A stretch of 64,000 bases of DNA, taken from an uncultured Planctomycetaceae bacterium (GTDB lineage: Bacteria > Planctomycetota > Planctomycetia > Planctomycetales > Planctomycetaceae). This document shows positions 7,695 to 16,344 of the stretch, piece after piece. Made by a program: the position numbers and the translations under genes. The first letter of the stretch is position 1. Every line of letters starts with the position of its first letter. The notes below the pieces were generated by a model. That model saw only the letters and a program-made list of their open reading frames with translations. It made no database searches and had not been told where the DNA came from. The stretch is taken from contig CALSLT010000017.1 of NCBI GenBank assembly GCA_943787265.1, positions 1 through 64,000 of the forward strand, written 5' to 3'.

Positions 7695-9833
7695 CTACGG
7701 CGACGGAGTATCAGAGGCTCGCGGGTTGCGACGACCACTCCGAGACCAGTGCCGGATACCTCGCTCGTTGATTGATTTCAGGACGATGTACCACGAGGCG
7801 GCCACAACGGTGCCGGCAATGCCGAACGCGATCCACGCATACATTGTTAGCGTGGCTTGAAGTCTGAAGACTGGCTTCAAGACATCATCGCGACGTTCCT
7901 GAACGATCGCCGTCCAGTCCGTTTCTCCAACCGAGGAAAAGGCGGCCAACCACTCGCCACTCGAACCTTTCGGATCAATTGTCTGAAGGGGGTCTTCGTA
8001 ATGTTCCAGGCGGACCGCAGTTTCGCCGGCGGTTCGAATTCGTTGGAGAGTCGTTTCGGGAATTGCAACATCCTCGGTCAATTCAAGGTTCGATCCTGAG
8101 CTGACTGGCGGGGCAGTCGGTGATGCTTCACCGGAATCGACGCTGGCAAGTCGCGAGTGGTCGAGCAATCGCCCGTTTCGGTTATCAGCAAGGGCGATTG
8201 TTCTGGCGACGCCGTTGCTTCCGCGAATGCTTCCTCGGTATTGCGAAAGCAGTTGTTCGAGGTGCGTCGTGCGGGCCAGGACTCCGATGACGTTCACGTT
8301 GTTCTGATCCCAGACTGGCACCGACAATGCCACCATATTTCGAAACGTAGACTTCGATTCAAAGGGCAACGAAATATACGGTTGCTGAATCGGGCCGGTG
8401 CCCTCGGGAGCCTTTCCTCGTTCGTATTCGATGCTGTGCCCGTGGAAGTAGTCACGGTAGGAAAAATCTTTATCGATGACTGCCGGGTCGAAGCGGTTTC
8501 TCCATCGTTGAAAACCGGTTGCGTCAACGAAGAACCAACTCGTATCAAGCTGCCGGTTTCGCTTCTGTCGACGTTTGTCGACGTTGTTGCGTGTCTTGTC
8601 GAGGATTTCCTGGAACAACTTTCGATCGGTCCAATCGGTCCCTTCTGCGTGTTCGATGGCGCGGCGCAGGTTTAAGTCAGAAGCCACTTCGACAAGTTCA
8701 TCCAGACGGTCCTGAAGTTCTTTTTCGACTCCCGATGCGAGGATCGTCACGGAGATGACGTCGCTTTCAAGAGCTCTCGCTGTCAGGTTGTCGCCGGTTG
8801 TCGAGACAGCGCTTTGAATTGACCTCGAGGCAAACAGAAACATCGCGAGCAGGATGACCGCCGGCCCGATGCCACCCATTGCGACCAGTGGTTGGACTCG
8901 CCGTTGTCTTTCACGGATGTACAAAACGTCGAGCACGGCTTGCGCGTTTGAGTAGCGTCGTTCGGGATCAAGGTGCAGGCAACGGTCGACAATTTCAACG
9001 AGCCGTCGGTCGGCTCCCGCAACGCGATGGTGTTCGCGCGGTCGCGGGCTGGTCGTCACGATTTCCCGGTAAGTCTGCAGTCGCTCTTCGAGTGTTGTTG
9101 TTTCTTTGAGAAGAGTTTCGCTCTGCGGAGTTCTGAATGGAGGGTGACCCGTCAGCAGTTGAAACAGCAACGCACCGAGGGCATAGACATCCCAGCGAGC
9201 GTCAGGAATGGCGTCCAGACTGGCTTGTTCGGGCGCCATGTAAAACAACGTGCCGAGTGCCGGATTCTGCTCGTGCGAAAGCCTCGACTGACCGAAGTCG
9301 CAGAGCCGTGGCTCAAGATCGGAATCGAGTAGCACATTGGCGGGCTTAAGGTCGCAGTGCAAAACGCCTCGACCGTGAGCATGCACGAGTGCCTGGCAAA
9401 CGGATCGAATGATTCGCACAGCTTCTTCGGGATCGGGCGTGCCTTCAGCCAGAAGTGTTTCCAGTGAGCCGCGTTCGAGATACTCCATTACATAGTGAGG
9501 CGGGTCGCTTTGCCAGCCGACGTCGATCAAGCGCACAATGTTTCGCGACGTGTAGAGAAGTGCGAGTTTCTCGACTTCGCGGTTGAGCAGAGACCAGTCG
9601 AGGCCTCGGCGGTGTGTGTAAAACTTGATGGCGACGTGCTTACCGGTTTTGTCTTCACGAGCCAGCCAGACCTCGCCGTATGCTCCCTCGCCGAGACGTT
9701 CGATCAATGAGAAGCCTGGGACTTTCAGTCCGGCACTGCCGGGCGCCTGCTCGCTCAGAAGCCGTGAACGTTCAAGCTGCTCGTCGGTTTGGCGAGGAGT
9801 CTGGTCCAGTGATGGTTGGTCAGGATGCGGCAT
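7695..9833 (-). CDS. Membrane Ser/Thr protein kinase with extracytoplasmic Cache-like sensor
   Basis: A 712-residue protein. Residues 42-305 are a complete Hanks-type kinase: glycine loop LGEGAYGEVWL (47-57), Lys70, HCDLKPAN with catalytic Asp161, DFG at 179-181, and APEQ at 200-203. Transmembrane segments lie at about 316-337 and 662-685 and enclose a 320-residue domain that should face outside the cytoplasm. That region resembles a double Cache ligand-binding fold (segments TSWFFVDATGFQRW, FSYRDYFHGH and VWDQNNVNVIGVLA), the layout used by chemoreceptors and sensor histidine kinases. The protein would phosphorylate Ser/Thr on targets in response to an external ligand. It heads a minus-strand run with a DMT transporter and a DUF2306 protein. 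Confidence 0.9.
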   Translation of the reverse strand: MPHPDQPSLDQTPRQTDEQLERSRLLSEQAPGSAGLKVPGFSLIERLGEGAYGEVWLAREDKTGKHVAIKFYTHRRGLDWSLLNREVEKLALLYTSRNIVRLIDVGWQSDPPHYVMEYLERGSLETLLAEGTPDPEEAVRIIRSVCQALVHAHGRGVLHCDLKPANVLLDSDLEPRLCDFGQSRLSHEQNPALGTLFYMAPEQASLDAIPDARWDVYALGALLFQLLTGHPPFRTPQSETLLKETTTLEERLQTYREIVTTSPRPREHHRVAGADRRLVEIVDRCLHLDPERRYSNAQAVLDVLYIRERQRRVQPLVAMGGIGPAVILLAMFLFASRSIQSAVSTTGDNLTARALESDVISVTILASGVEKELQDRLDELVEVASDLNLRRAIEHAEGTDWTDRKLFQEILDKTRNNVDKRRQKRNRQLDTSWFFVDATGFQRWRNRFDPAVIDKDFSYRDYFHGHSIEYERGKAPEGTGPIQQPYISLPFESKSTFRNMVALSVPVWDQNNVNVIGVLARTTHLEQLLSQYRGSIRGSNGVARTIALADNRNGRLLDHSRLASVDSGEASPTAPPVSSGSNLELTEDVAIPETTLQRIRTAGETAVRLEHYEDPLQTIDPKGSSGEWLAAFSSVGETDWTAIVQERRDDVLKPVFRLQATLTMYAWIAFGIAGTVVAASWYIVLKSINERGIRHWSRSGRRNPRASDTPSP

Positions 9834-9931
9834 AGGGGCGGCTGATCAAGGAACGATTCGTACCGATACATTACGTCCGCGTTGCTCGAATCGACAGTGA
9901 GTGCCGGCCGTCAGATCAGGAATACTCGCGA

Positions 9932-10993
9932 TCAACTCGGAAGCTGCTGGAACTCCCACCCCATCATGATGGAGTTAAGTCCGCTGCCAATTCCGAGCAT
10001 TGCCACCTGATCGCCGGCCTGGACATGCCCTCGTTCGAGGCCGATTGCCGTCGTTACTGGCAATGCTGCCGCGCCGGTGTTCCCCAGAAAGTCGACCGTG
10101 GCGAAGTCAATTTCTGGATTCAAACCGAGGCTATCGTACAGAAGCTTTCGATGAGCCTTGCCGACCTGATGCGTGAACGCTTTGTCGACGTTCGAGTTTT
10201 GCCAGCCGAGCGTTTTCAATGTCGCGTCCCAGTTCTGGGTGGCTAGATTCACGCCGGCATGCAGCAACGCTTCGGAATCAGTCTGCATTCTTGGCCGGTC
10301 ATCGCCGTAGGTCTCGGACTCGACGCCGCCCTCGCAAAGTTTGTGATGCGATGAATCAGCCAGGCAGTGTGCGCCGATCAGTCTGTTGCCAGTTCGGCTG
10401 AGCTTTGCGTCGCACACGACGATCCCTGCCGACGCGGAACCGATTGTCAACGAAGCGAACTCGCCCTTCACATCTTTTCGCGAAACATCCGGTGACTTGA
10501 GCAGCGTGTCGATTGTGCCTTCGACCAGGCCGCGACCGACTTCTGTGCCGACAACGACTCCTGCACGGATCTGGCCGAGTTCGATCATGTTGGCCAGAAG
10601 GATCACTCCGTTCAGAATGCCGAGGCACGCGTTGCTGACATCGAGCACGGCGCACGAACCGGGCAATCCCGCTGCCGCGTGAACTCCGCACGCCGTTGCG
10701 GGCTCGAGCTGATCTCGGCAGACGGAACCATGAATTAACGCGCCGAATGTTTCTGGCGGAATGCCAGATTGTTCGATCGCCTTTTTTGCGGTCTGAGCGC
10801 TGATGTCGCCGGGCCGGGTGCCTTTCGGAAAGAATCGGCGTTCCTTAATTCCGGTCATCAGCTCCAGGCGACCGGCCGGCAGATGCAGGCGTTCGTAAAC
10901 CGGGCGCAGACGTTCCTCGATGTCGTCGGATGTGACGATCTCATCGGGAAGCGTATAAGCAAACGCCTCAAGGCAAACGTTGTGGTATCGCAT
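9932..10993 (-). CDS. Ketoacyl-ACP synthase III-like / OleA-like thiolase-fold enzyme
   Basis: A 353-residue thiolase-superfamily condensing enzyme. The Cys-His-Asn triad is visible: C123 in DVSNACLGILNG, H275 in FTHQVGKAH and N305 in LGNTGAAALP. The N-terminus (RYHNVCLEAFAYTLPDE) and the NACLGILNGV motif resemble OleA, which joins two fatty acyl chains head to head for long-chain hydrocarbon synthesis, more than FabH, where the active-site segment usually reads DxxAACxGF. No oleB, oleC or oleD is nearby, so the product is not certain. The ATG at 10993 is chosen because homologues start here; an in-frame ATG at 11032 would add 13 residues. Alternative: an orphan KAS III priming another lipid pathway. 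Confidence 0.82.
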   Translation of the reverse strand: MRYHNVCLEAFAYTLPDEIVTSDDIEERLRPVYERLHLPAGRLELMTGIKERRFFPKGTRPGDISAQTAKKAIEQSGIPPETFGALIHGSVCRDQLEPATACGVHAAAGLPGSCAVLDVSNACLGILNGVILLANMIELGQIRAGVVVGTEVGRGLVEGTIDTLLKSPDVSRKDVKGEFASLTIGSASAGIVVCDAKLSRTGNRLIGAHCLADSSHHKLCEGGVESETYGDDRPRMQTDSEALLHAGVNLATQNWDATLKTLGWQNSNVDKAFTHQVGKAHRKLLYDSLGLNPEIDFATVDFLGNTGAAALPVTTAIGLERGHVQAGDQVAMLGIGSGLNSIMMGWEFQQLPS

Positions 10994-11368
10994 GAAGGAT
11001 TTGTGTTTCCGGACGACTGGCGAAGTCGTCACAGCGGAGAGTGTTCAGCCGAATCTGAGCCAGGAAGCTCTTGATACTGGTGACGCTTCGTGATTTCAAA
11101 TCTGCCAGATGCTGATTGCCAATTCCTCCCTGCGGCGGGATGGGCAATTCGCTTTGCCGGGAAGAGAAGTTCGATGGCGGTGGCTCGTAAAACAGAACGA
11201 GCCATGCCGAAAGGCCCCTGCGGGCGAATCGGCATGGCTCGTCTGCGACTTGACACCCTTGCGGGAGTCGCGGCTTCTAACTGCCTGGTGGCAGCATATT
11301 TCTGATCGCTGCAGCTCCCGAACTGGCGCCAGCATGACGGCCAGACTCAAGAAATCTGCGGCAATTTT
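10994..11368. other. Gene-free stretch rich in inverted repeats
   Basis: Between the ketoacyl synthase start and the small gene stop there is no convincing gene. It holds the 11181-11242 hairpin described separately, a CTGGCGCCAG palindrome near 11324, a CTGCC-TGGT-GGCAG hairpin near 11280, and an ATTGCC...GGCAAT pair near 11115-11150. Short frames on both strands have no family signature. Confidence 0.6.
11181..11242 (-). terminator. Strong hairpin with minus-strand T-tract, plus competing inverted repeat
   Basis: ACGAGCCATGCCGA (11197-11210) pairs perfectly over 14 bp with TCGGCATGGCTCGT (11229-11242), and the loop contains a further GCCC/GGGC stem. Read on the minus strand the hairpin is followed by TCTGTTTT, so it can end transcription of the small gene at 11369-11575. 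A third copy, TGGCTCGT at 11181-11188, can pair with the same ACGAGCCA arm, giving a second, mutually exclusive stem. Confidence 0.6.
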
Positions 11369-11575
11369 CTAAACGGTGGCTTTCTGCACAACTTCCTGGC
11401 CACTTAGCAAACTCGAAAGAGCTGCGATCCGCTGCAACTTTTCGTTGCGACCTTCGGCAACTTTCTCGGAAGGCTCTGCAGGAGTCAGCATGACCGAACT
11501 TCTCACGTACCGGAGTCCGCGGAGAATTTCGTCTCGCTGCTCTTTGCTTAGTTCGACTGTCAGTAGATCACTCAT
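11369..11575 (-). CDS. Small hypothetical protein
   Basis: A 68-residue protein beginning MSDLLTVELSKEQRDEILRGLRYV, acidic and mostly helical, with no cysteine motif, signal peptide or membrane segment. The ATG at 11575 is preferred over one 27 codons upstream because the stretch between them looks unlike coding sequence of this genome. I do not recognise the family. The regular SKEQRDEILRGLRYVRSSV helix looks like real protein, but the evidence is weak. It is isolated, with a long gene-free region upstream and a hairpin terminator about 130 bp downstream. Confidence 0.5.
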   Translation of the reverse strand: MSDLLTVELSKEQRDEILRGLRYVRSSVMLTPAEPSEKVAEGRNEKLQRIAALSSLLSGQEVVQKATV

Positions 11576-12183
11576 GGGGTTGAACTCGCTCTGAAGCAAA
11601 TCCGTGTCTTCCATGCACAATGTCATCCGGGCGATCCTTGCCTGGGGTTGATTCAATTCTTTGAGATCTGTCTCGTTTCGAAGACGGTCAGAAGCCAGTT
11701 AGTGGCATCCCATCGTCCCTTTACGACCGAAATCGCAAATACGCTGAGCCGATAGTAATCAACCCGAATCGGACTCTCAAGAACCGAGCCGCGCGATCTC
11801 TGAGCGACTCTCGCATATCTTCGGTCGAGGCGGCTCAAAAATCACCTACGGATCGGCCCTCACTTGAGGTTTTCTGCCAGACTGACGTTGGATTCTGGAA
11901 ATCCCGGCACAGACGGACATCCGGCCCGCTCCCCGATAGCCGCACGATAGTTACAGAGGTGTCAGGTTCTGGACAGAAAACGCTGATTCGAGAATCTGTG
12001 GTTTGCTAACTGTCAGATTTGAAATCGGTGATCTGTACGGATTTTGACGACGAATGTGCCCGGTTGGTCGATCATCCGAATGAAAATGGACAGATCATCG
12101 CAATGCCGAGCAGGTAAATTTCGAGCAGCGACGAGGAGACGCGGAGTCTCAATGACGATCGCAACTGATTTGTTCGCCTTGGT
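11576..12183. other. Gene-free stretch, nothing recognised
   Basis: About 600 bp between the small minus-strand gene and the flotillin-like gene. Only short frames occur (for example a 61-codon one on the minus strand near 11653-11838) and none shows a family pattern or codon use like the neighbours. No RNA gene or strong repeat was seen. It should contain the promoter of the small gene at 11369-11575. Confidence 0.5.
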
Positions 12184-13143
12184 TTAGGATGAAGACGAAG
12201 ATCGCAGGCTGCCCTGGCGGAAGGCATCGGCGAGTGCCAGTGGGACTTCGGCTTCGGCGAGGACCACGTGTGCCTGGTTTTCGACCGTAACGGCCTTCAT
12301 TTCCTGCTCGTTGGCGACGGCCATCGCTCGGCGTTCTTCGGCTGTGGCTCGGGCAACGCGGACGTCGGCTTCGGCCTGGTCGGCCTGCAGGCGGGCTCCG
12401 ACGTTTTCTCCGACATCGACATCGGCAATGTCGATCGACACGATTTCAAACGCGGTTTGTGAATCCAGGCCCTTGGCGAGCACCGCTCGGGCGATCAGTT
12501 GAGGGTTTGCCAGAACTTCTTTGTGGGTTAACGAAGAGCCGATGGCGGAAACGATGCCTTCACCGACTCGGGCGATTACTGTTTCCTCCGTCGCTCCGCC
12601 AACGAGCTGAGCGAGGTTGGTCCGCACGGTGACTCGGGCACGGGCTTTCAATTGAATTCCGTCCTGGCTGATTCCGTCGAGTGTTTTGCGGCCGCCACGG
12701 CGAGGATCCGGGCAGTCGATGACTTTGGGATTCACACTCGTCTGAACGGCTTCCAGCACGTTTCGTCCGGCGAGATCGATTGCTGAAGCGGTGAACCAGT
12801 TCAGGTCGATCTTGGCTCGGTGAGCAGCGATCAGTGCTTGAACGATGCGACGCACGTTACCGCCACTCAGATAGTGAGCTTCCAGTCCCTGGGGAGTCAC
12901 ATCGGTCAGCCCAGCCTGCACGGCCATGATCCGAGCGTCCATGATGACGTGAGGGTTGACGTTTCGGAGCGCCATGAACACCAGCGCCGGCGGGCTGATT
13001 CCCGCTTTCGTTACAAAGCCGCGCAGCCATAGTTTGAAATAGCGGAAGAACATGAACACAAAGCCCAGCGCCACCAGTCCGAGCACACCGATCAGGAATG
13101 CGCCAATCATTTCCCACTCGGACATTTCTGCGAGCAAACCCAT
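12184..13143 (-). CDS. floA: Flotillin-like protein FloA
   Basis: A 319-residue protein close in length to bacterial FloA (about 330). A single N-terminal hydrophobic hairpin (MIGAFLIGVLGLVALGFVFMFF, residues 10-31) is followed by the SPFH/band-7-like core (RNVNPHVIMDARIMAVQAGL, FTASAIDLAGRNVLEAVQTSVNPKVI, QLKARARVTVRTNL) and an Ala/Glu-rich coiled region (residues 245-300, ADQAEADVRVARATAEERRA). FloA organises membrane microdomains. The ATG at 13143 has AAGGGAG at a good distance; a longer upstream frame lacks one. It ends in a short Ser run. It is divergent from nagA, and the 190 bp between them should hold both promoters. Confidence 0.92.
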   Translation of the reverse strand: MGLLAEMSEWEMIGAFLIGVLGLVALGFVFMFFRYFKLWLRGFVTKAGISPPALVFMALRNVNPHVIMDARIMAVQAGLTDVTPQGLEAHYLSGGNVRRIVQALIAAHRAKIDLNWFTASAIDLAGRNVLEAVQTSVNPKVIDCPDPRRGGRKTLDGISQDGIQLKARARVTVRTNLAQLVGGATEETVIARVGEGIVSAIGSSLTHKEVLANPQLIARAVLAKGLDSQTAFEIVSIDIADVDVGENVGARLQADQAEADVRVARATAEERRAMAVANEQEMKAVTVENQAHVVLAEAEVPLALADAFRQGSLRSSSSS

Positions 13144-13332
13144 AGCTGAAACTCCCTTAACTCGGGGCTGATGTTTCACTGATGAAACGCTGTTCCGTTC
13201 GACTCGAAAGTCTACGCGACCTCGTGACAGGTTCAAAGGAACACGGAGAATGGAACGTCGTCGCCGGCTGGCCTACGATGGCCAACTCATCCATCGAAGA
13301 TTGTTTTGAAATGGCAACAAGGAGTTTCAGTA

Positions 13333-14502
13333 ATGCTGCAGATTCATGGCCGACGATACGACACCGGGGAAGCAGTCTGCATCGAAACTGAGGGGGATCG
13401 AATCAAGTCTGTCGAGCCGCTGCCGTCATCAACCGACCCAAGCACGTTGCCGCTGATCGCTCCGGGCCTGTTTGACCTGCAGATCAACGGGCATGGCGGG
13501 ACATGGTTCAGTGATGAATCGCTGACTCCGGAAAAAGTTATCCGCACGCTGGAGCCTCACTACAAATTTGGCATCACCCGCCTGATGCCGACGCTGGTGA
13601 CCGCGTCTCACGAAGCGTTCATCTCGGGTTTTTCGGCTATCCGACAGGCGTGCGAGCAGGAAAGCTGGGTCGAGCAGATGGTTGCCGGATGCCATCAGGA
13701 GGGGCCGTACATTTCGCGAGAAGATGGGCCTCGGGGAGCGCACCCTCTGCAACACGTTCGAGCTGCTGACTGGGATGAGTTCTGCCATTATCAGGATGCA
13801 TCAGGCGGGCGGATCCGTCTGGTAACTCTTGCTCCTGAAGCTGATGGAGCGGTGGCGTTTACGAAAAAAGCTGTCGCTGACGGAGTCACGATCGCGATCG
13901 GCCACACGGGAGCAACGTCCGAGCAGGTTGCCGCTGTGGCTGATGCCGGAGCACGGCTGAGCACGCATCTGGGCAACGGAGCTCACGGCCAAATCCGCAG
14001 ACATCCCAACTATATCTGGGATCAACTTGGCGATTCGCGGCTGATGGCCAGCATCATTCCGGATGGGCATCATCTTCCGCCATCGGTGATTCGGTCGTTC
14101 ATCGCCGCGAAAGGAAAGTCAAACATCGTCATCACCTGTGACGCAGCCGGCCTGGCCGGTTGTCCGCCCGGGCGATACGAAGCAGCGTCGGGGCAGGTCG
14201 AGATTCTGGAAAACGGCTGCATCGTCATTGCGGGACAGAATCAGCTTCTGGCTGGATCGAGCCTCGAAACCGACGTCTGCGTGGCTCACGCATTGAGTGT
14301 CGCTGATTTGTCGCTTCGGGAGGCGTTCGACATGGCTGGCCGAAATCCCTGTCGGCTGCTTGGCTGTGAGGAAGTCGAGCTTTCCGCCGGTTCACTCGCT
14401 GATCTTGTCGTTTTTGATTACGCCGGACCTGGAGCAAGGTTCGAATGGCGAGCGACGGTCGCGTCAGGAGCACTTCGATTCGGAGCTCTGCCGACACTCT
14501 GA
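13333..14502 (+). CDS. nagA: N-acetylglucosamine-6-phosphate deacetylase
   Basis: A 389-residue amidohydrolase. Metal and catalytic residues of NagA are visible: E123 (GCHQEGPYIS), H191 (IGHTGAT), H212 (STHLGNGAHG) and catalytic D270 (ITCDAAGLAG). The first-strand motif is GLFDLQINGHGG rather than HxH, as in NagA enzymes with one tightly bound metal. It removes acetate from GlcNAc-6-phosphate to give glucosamine-6-phosphate for glycolysis or cell-wall precursors. The start at 13333 is set by AAGGAG eight bases upstream. No nagB or transporter adjoins it. With the many sulfatases nearby it would suit amino-sugar use, but that link is inference. Confidence 0.92.
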   Translation: MLQIHGRRYDTGEAVCIETEGDRIKSVEPLPSSTDPSTLPLIAPGLFDLQINGHGGTWFSDESLTPEKVIRTLEPHYKFGITRLMPTLVTASHEAFISGFSAIRQACEQESWVEQMVAGCHQEGPYISREDGPRGAHPLQHVRAADWDEFCHYQDASGGRIRLVTLAPEADGAVAFTKKAVADGVTIAIGHTGATSEQVAAVADAGARLSTHLGNGAHGQIRRHPNYIWDQLGDSRLMASIIPDGHHLPPSVIRSFIAAKGKSNIVITCDAAGLAGCPPGRYEAASGQVEILENGCIVIAGQNQLLAGSSLETDVCVAHALSVADLSLREAFDMAGRNPCRLLGCEEVELSAGSLADLVVFDYAGPGARFEWRATVASGALRFGALPTL

Positions 14503-14919
14503 CGCACGCCTGATGCAATTTTGAGTGTCACGCTGTTCCGGTTTGGTCAGCAGGAACTACGCGGGCAGCACTTCACAGAAATCGAATCGCCAGATGTGAC
14601 GGGAAACCGCAGAACTGGTGTTAGGACCTGGCATCTGTGCCGGAAGTAGAAGTTGGCGCAGTGTTTGCTCGAATCGGGCAGCTATTCTCATTCCAGCGGA
14701 AACGTCGCGAGAGTGCTCGAAAACACGACAGTTTCGATAATGATGGTTCATTTCTTCACACATCGATTGGCCCGTGTCGACCTGGCCTTTATCCTGCACC
14801 TGAAATTGAACGTGTCGGTGTTCGACTCGACCGGCGTGGCAACTGTACAGTCGCACTTCCCGATAGCATGATTGATGAGTCTAAAATCTGCCAACACAGC
14901 CTCAATGGCTCCCGCATAA
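14503..14919. other. Gene-free stretch, nothing recognised
   Basis: About 420 bp between nagA and the downstream kinase. Short frames on both strands (70-100 codons) overlap each other and show no family signature, so they are not called. No terminator with a clear T-tract was found after nagA. The region should contain the kinase promoter. Confidence 0.5.
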
Positions 14920-16341
14920 ATGCAGTTTGACACGACAGACGATCTCACTCGCGAGCTGCTCAAGCTTCGCCTTGTTACTGAAGAGGAACTCGCCCAGTGC
15001 ACGGCGAGCCAGCCGATTACGTCTGAACCGAAGTCGCTGCTGAAGGCTCTGGAGCGGCAGCACCTGCTCACGTCATACCAGGTGTCAAAGCTTTGTACTG
15101 ATGAAGACGAGCCGCTGGTTCTGGGCGACTGCAAGCTGATGTATCAAAATGCGTCGGGCAGCTTCGCTCGGGTTTTTCGCGGCAGCAGAATTCCGAGTGG
15201 CGAGATCGTCGGCTTGAAAGTTCTTCGCACGCGATACCTCGACGACCCACAGTCGATTGCCCATTTCCATCGGGAAGCGGAACTGTGCATGAAGCTGAAG
15301 CACAAAAATATTGTGCCGATCTATAGCGTCGATACTGAAGGCGACAATCACTTTTTCACGATGGAATTCGTGGAAGGTGGAAACCTTCGCGACTTCGCCA
15401 ATATCCGAGGCAAGTTCCAGCCAGCCGACCTGCTTCGATGTGCGGCCGATATGACAGAAGGTCTCGAATACGCACTCAGTAAGGGCATGACCCACCGAGA
15501 CTTCAAACTCTCAAACGTTCTTATGAGTAGCAAGGGTGTTGCCAAGCTCGTTGACTTCGGACTCGCAGGCGATGACGATTCCAGCGGCGATGGCGACGTC
15601 CAGGCCGTTGAGTACGCAACGCTGGAAAAACACACCGGTGCACCCCGCAACGATCCGCGCAGTGACCTGTTCTTTCTTGGAGCTGTCCTCTACGAGCTGG
15701 CGACCGGCACAAGTCCGTATCCACCAACGAAGAGTCTCGAAGACAGAAAGATGTTTGCGAGATACTCTGGCATTCGTCCGGTCCGTCGAGCCGATCCGAA
15801 TATTAACCCGCACGTCGCCGAGATCATCGACCGTCTTTTGAAGATCATTCCGCAGGAACGCTATCAGTCGGCAACGGAACTGCTTGTCGATCTGCGATCT
15901 GCTTTGAAGGCTCTTGGAGAAAGTGCGCCGGAAGCGGAAACTTCCCAGGCACCACGATTGTCGACCGTGCTTTGTGTTGAGTATCGAGTCAAGCAGCAGG
16001 ACATGCTCCGAGACTATCTCTCGAAACATGGCTTCCGCGTCCTGATGCTGACCGCTTGGGATCGTGCGTTGACACGAATCAAGAATAACCCGCCGGACTG
16101 TTTGCTATTGATGGGCGAAGCGGTCGGCGATGGCGACAACAAGGACATCTACGACGAGGCGCTGCGCTGGTGCAATCTGAAGGGCACCGGAGTCGTCGTC
16201 GTTGCGGCAGCGTCGGAAAAAGGCGTGGAAGAACAATTGAATCTCAACGCTTCGTCGCGAGTGATCGTACAACCGACTACGCTCCGAGACGTTCGAACTT
16301 CGATTGCTGAAGTTCTTAAATCAAAAATGAATCGGGAATGA
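14920..16341 (+). CDS. Ser/Thr protein kinase with degenerate C-terminal receiver-like domain
   Basis: A 473-residue cytoplasmic kinase. Residues 1-60 are a small helical domain (LLKLRLVTEEEL ... HLLTSYQVSKL) shared with the kinase at 20447-21778. The kinase core has Lys100, HRDFKLSN with Asp194 (HRDF instead of HRDL), DFG at 212-214, and a poor glycine loop (NASGSFARVF). Residues 345-470 look like a response-regulator receiver (STVLCVEYRVKQQDMLRDYLSKHGF ...), but the position of the usual phospho-acceptor Asp reads LLLMGE, so phosphorylation there is unlikely. The flavin reductase gene starts 3 bp after the stop, pointing to a shared transcript. No membrane segment. Target unknown. Confidence 0.88.
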   Translation: MQFDTTDDLTRELLKLRLVTEEELAQCTASQPITSEPKSLLKALERQHLLTSYQVSKLCTDEDEPLVLGDCKLMYQNASGSFARVFRGSRIPSGEIVGLKVLRTRYLDDPQSIAHFHREAELCMKLKHKNIVPIYSVDTEGDNHFFTMEFVEGGNLRDFANIRGKFQPADLLRCAADMTEGLEYALSKGMTHRDFKLSNVLMSSKGVAKLVDFGLAGDDDSSGDGDVQAVEYATLEKHTGAPRNDPRSDLFFLGAVLYELATGTSPYPPTKSLEDRKMFARYSGIRPVRRADPNINPHVAEIIDRLLKIIPQERYQSATELLVDLRSALKALGESAPEAETSQAPRLSTVLCVEYRVKQQDMLRDYLSKHGFRVLMLTAWDRALTRIKNNPPDCLLLMGEAVGDGDNKDIYDEALRWCNLKGTGVVVVAAASEKGVEEQLNLNASSRVIVQPTTLRDVRTSIAEVLKSKMNRE

Positions 16342-16344
16342 GAC

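Noticed and set aside
11181..11242. Integron attC site or transposon end
   Set aside because: No integrase, no cassette array, no flanking target duplication and no attC core-site consensus; a terminator/attenuator explains the repeats better.
11653..11838. 61-codon minus-strand frame as a small gene
   Set aside because: No ribosome-binding site, no motif, unusual composition and overlap with the next small gene's possible upstream start.
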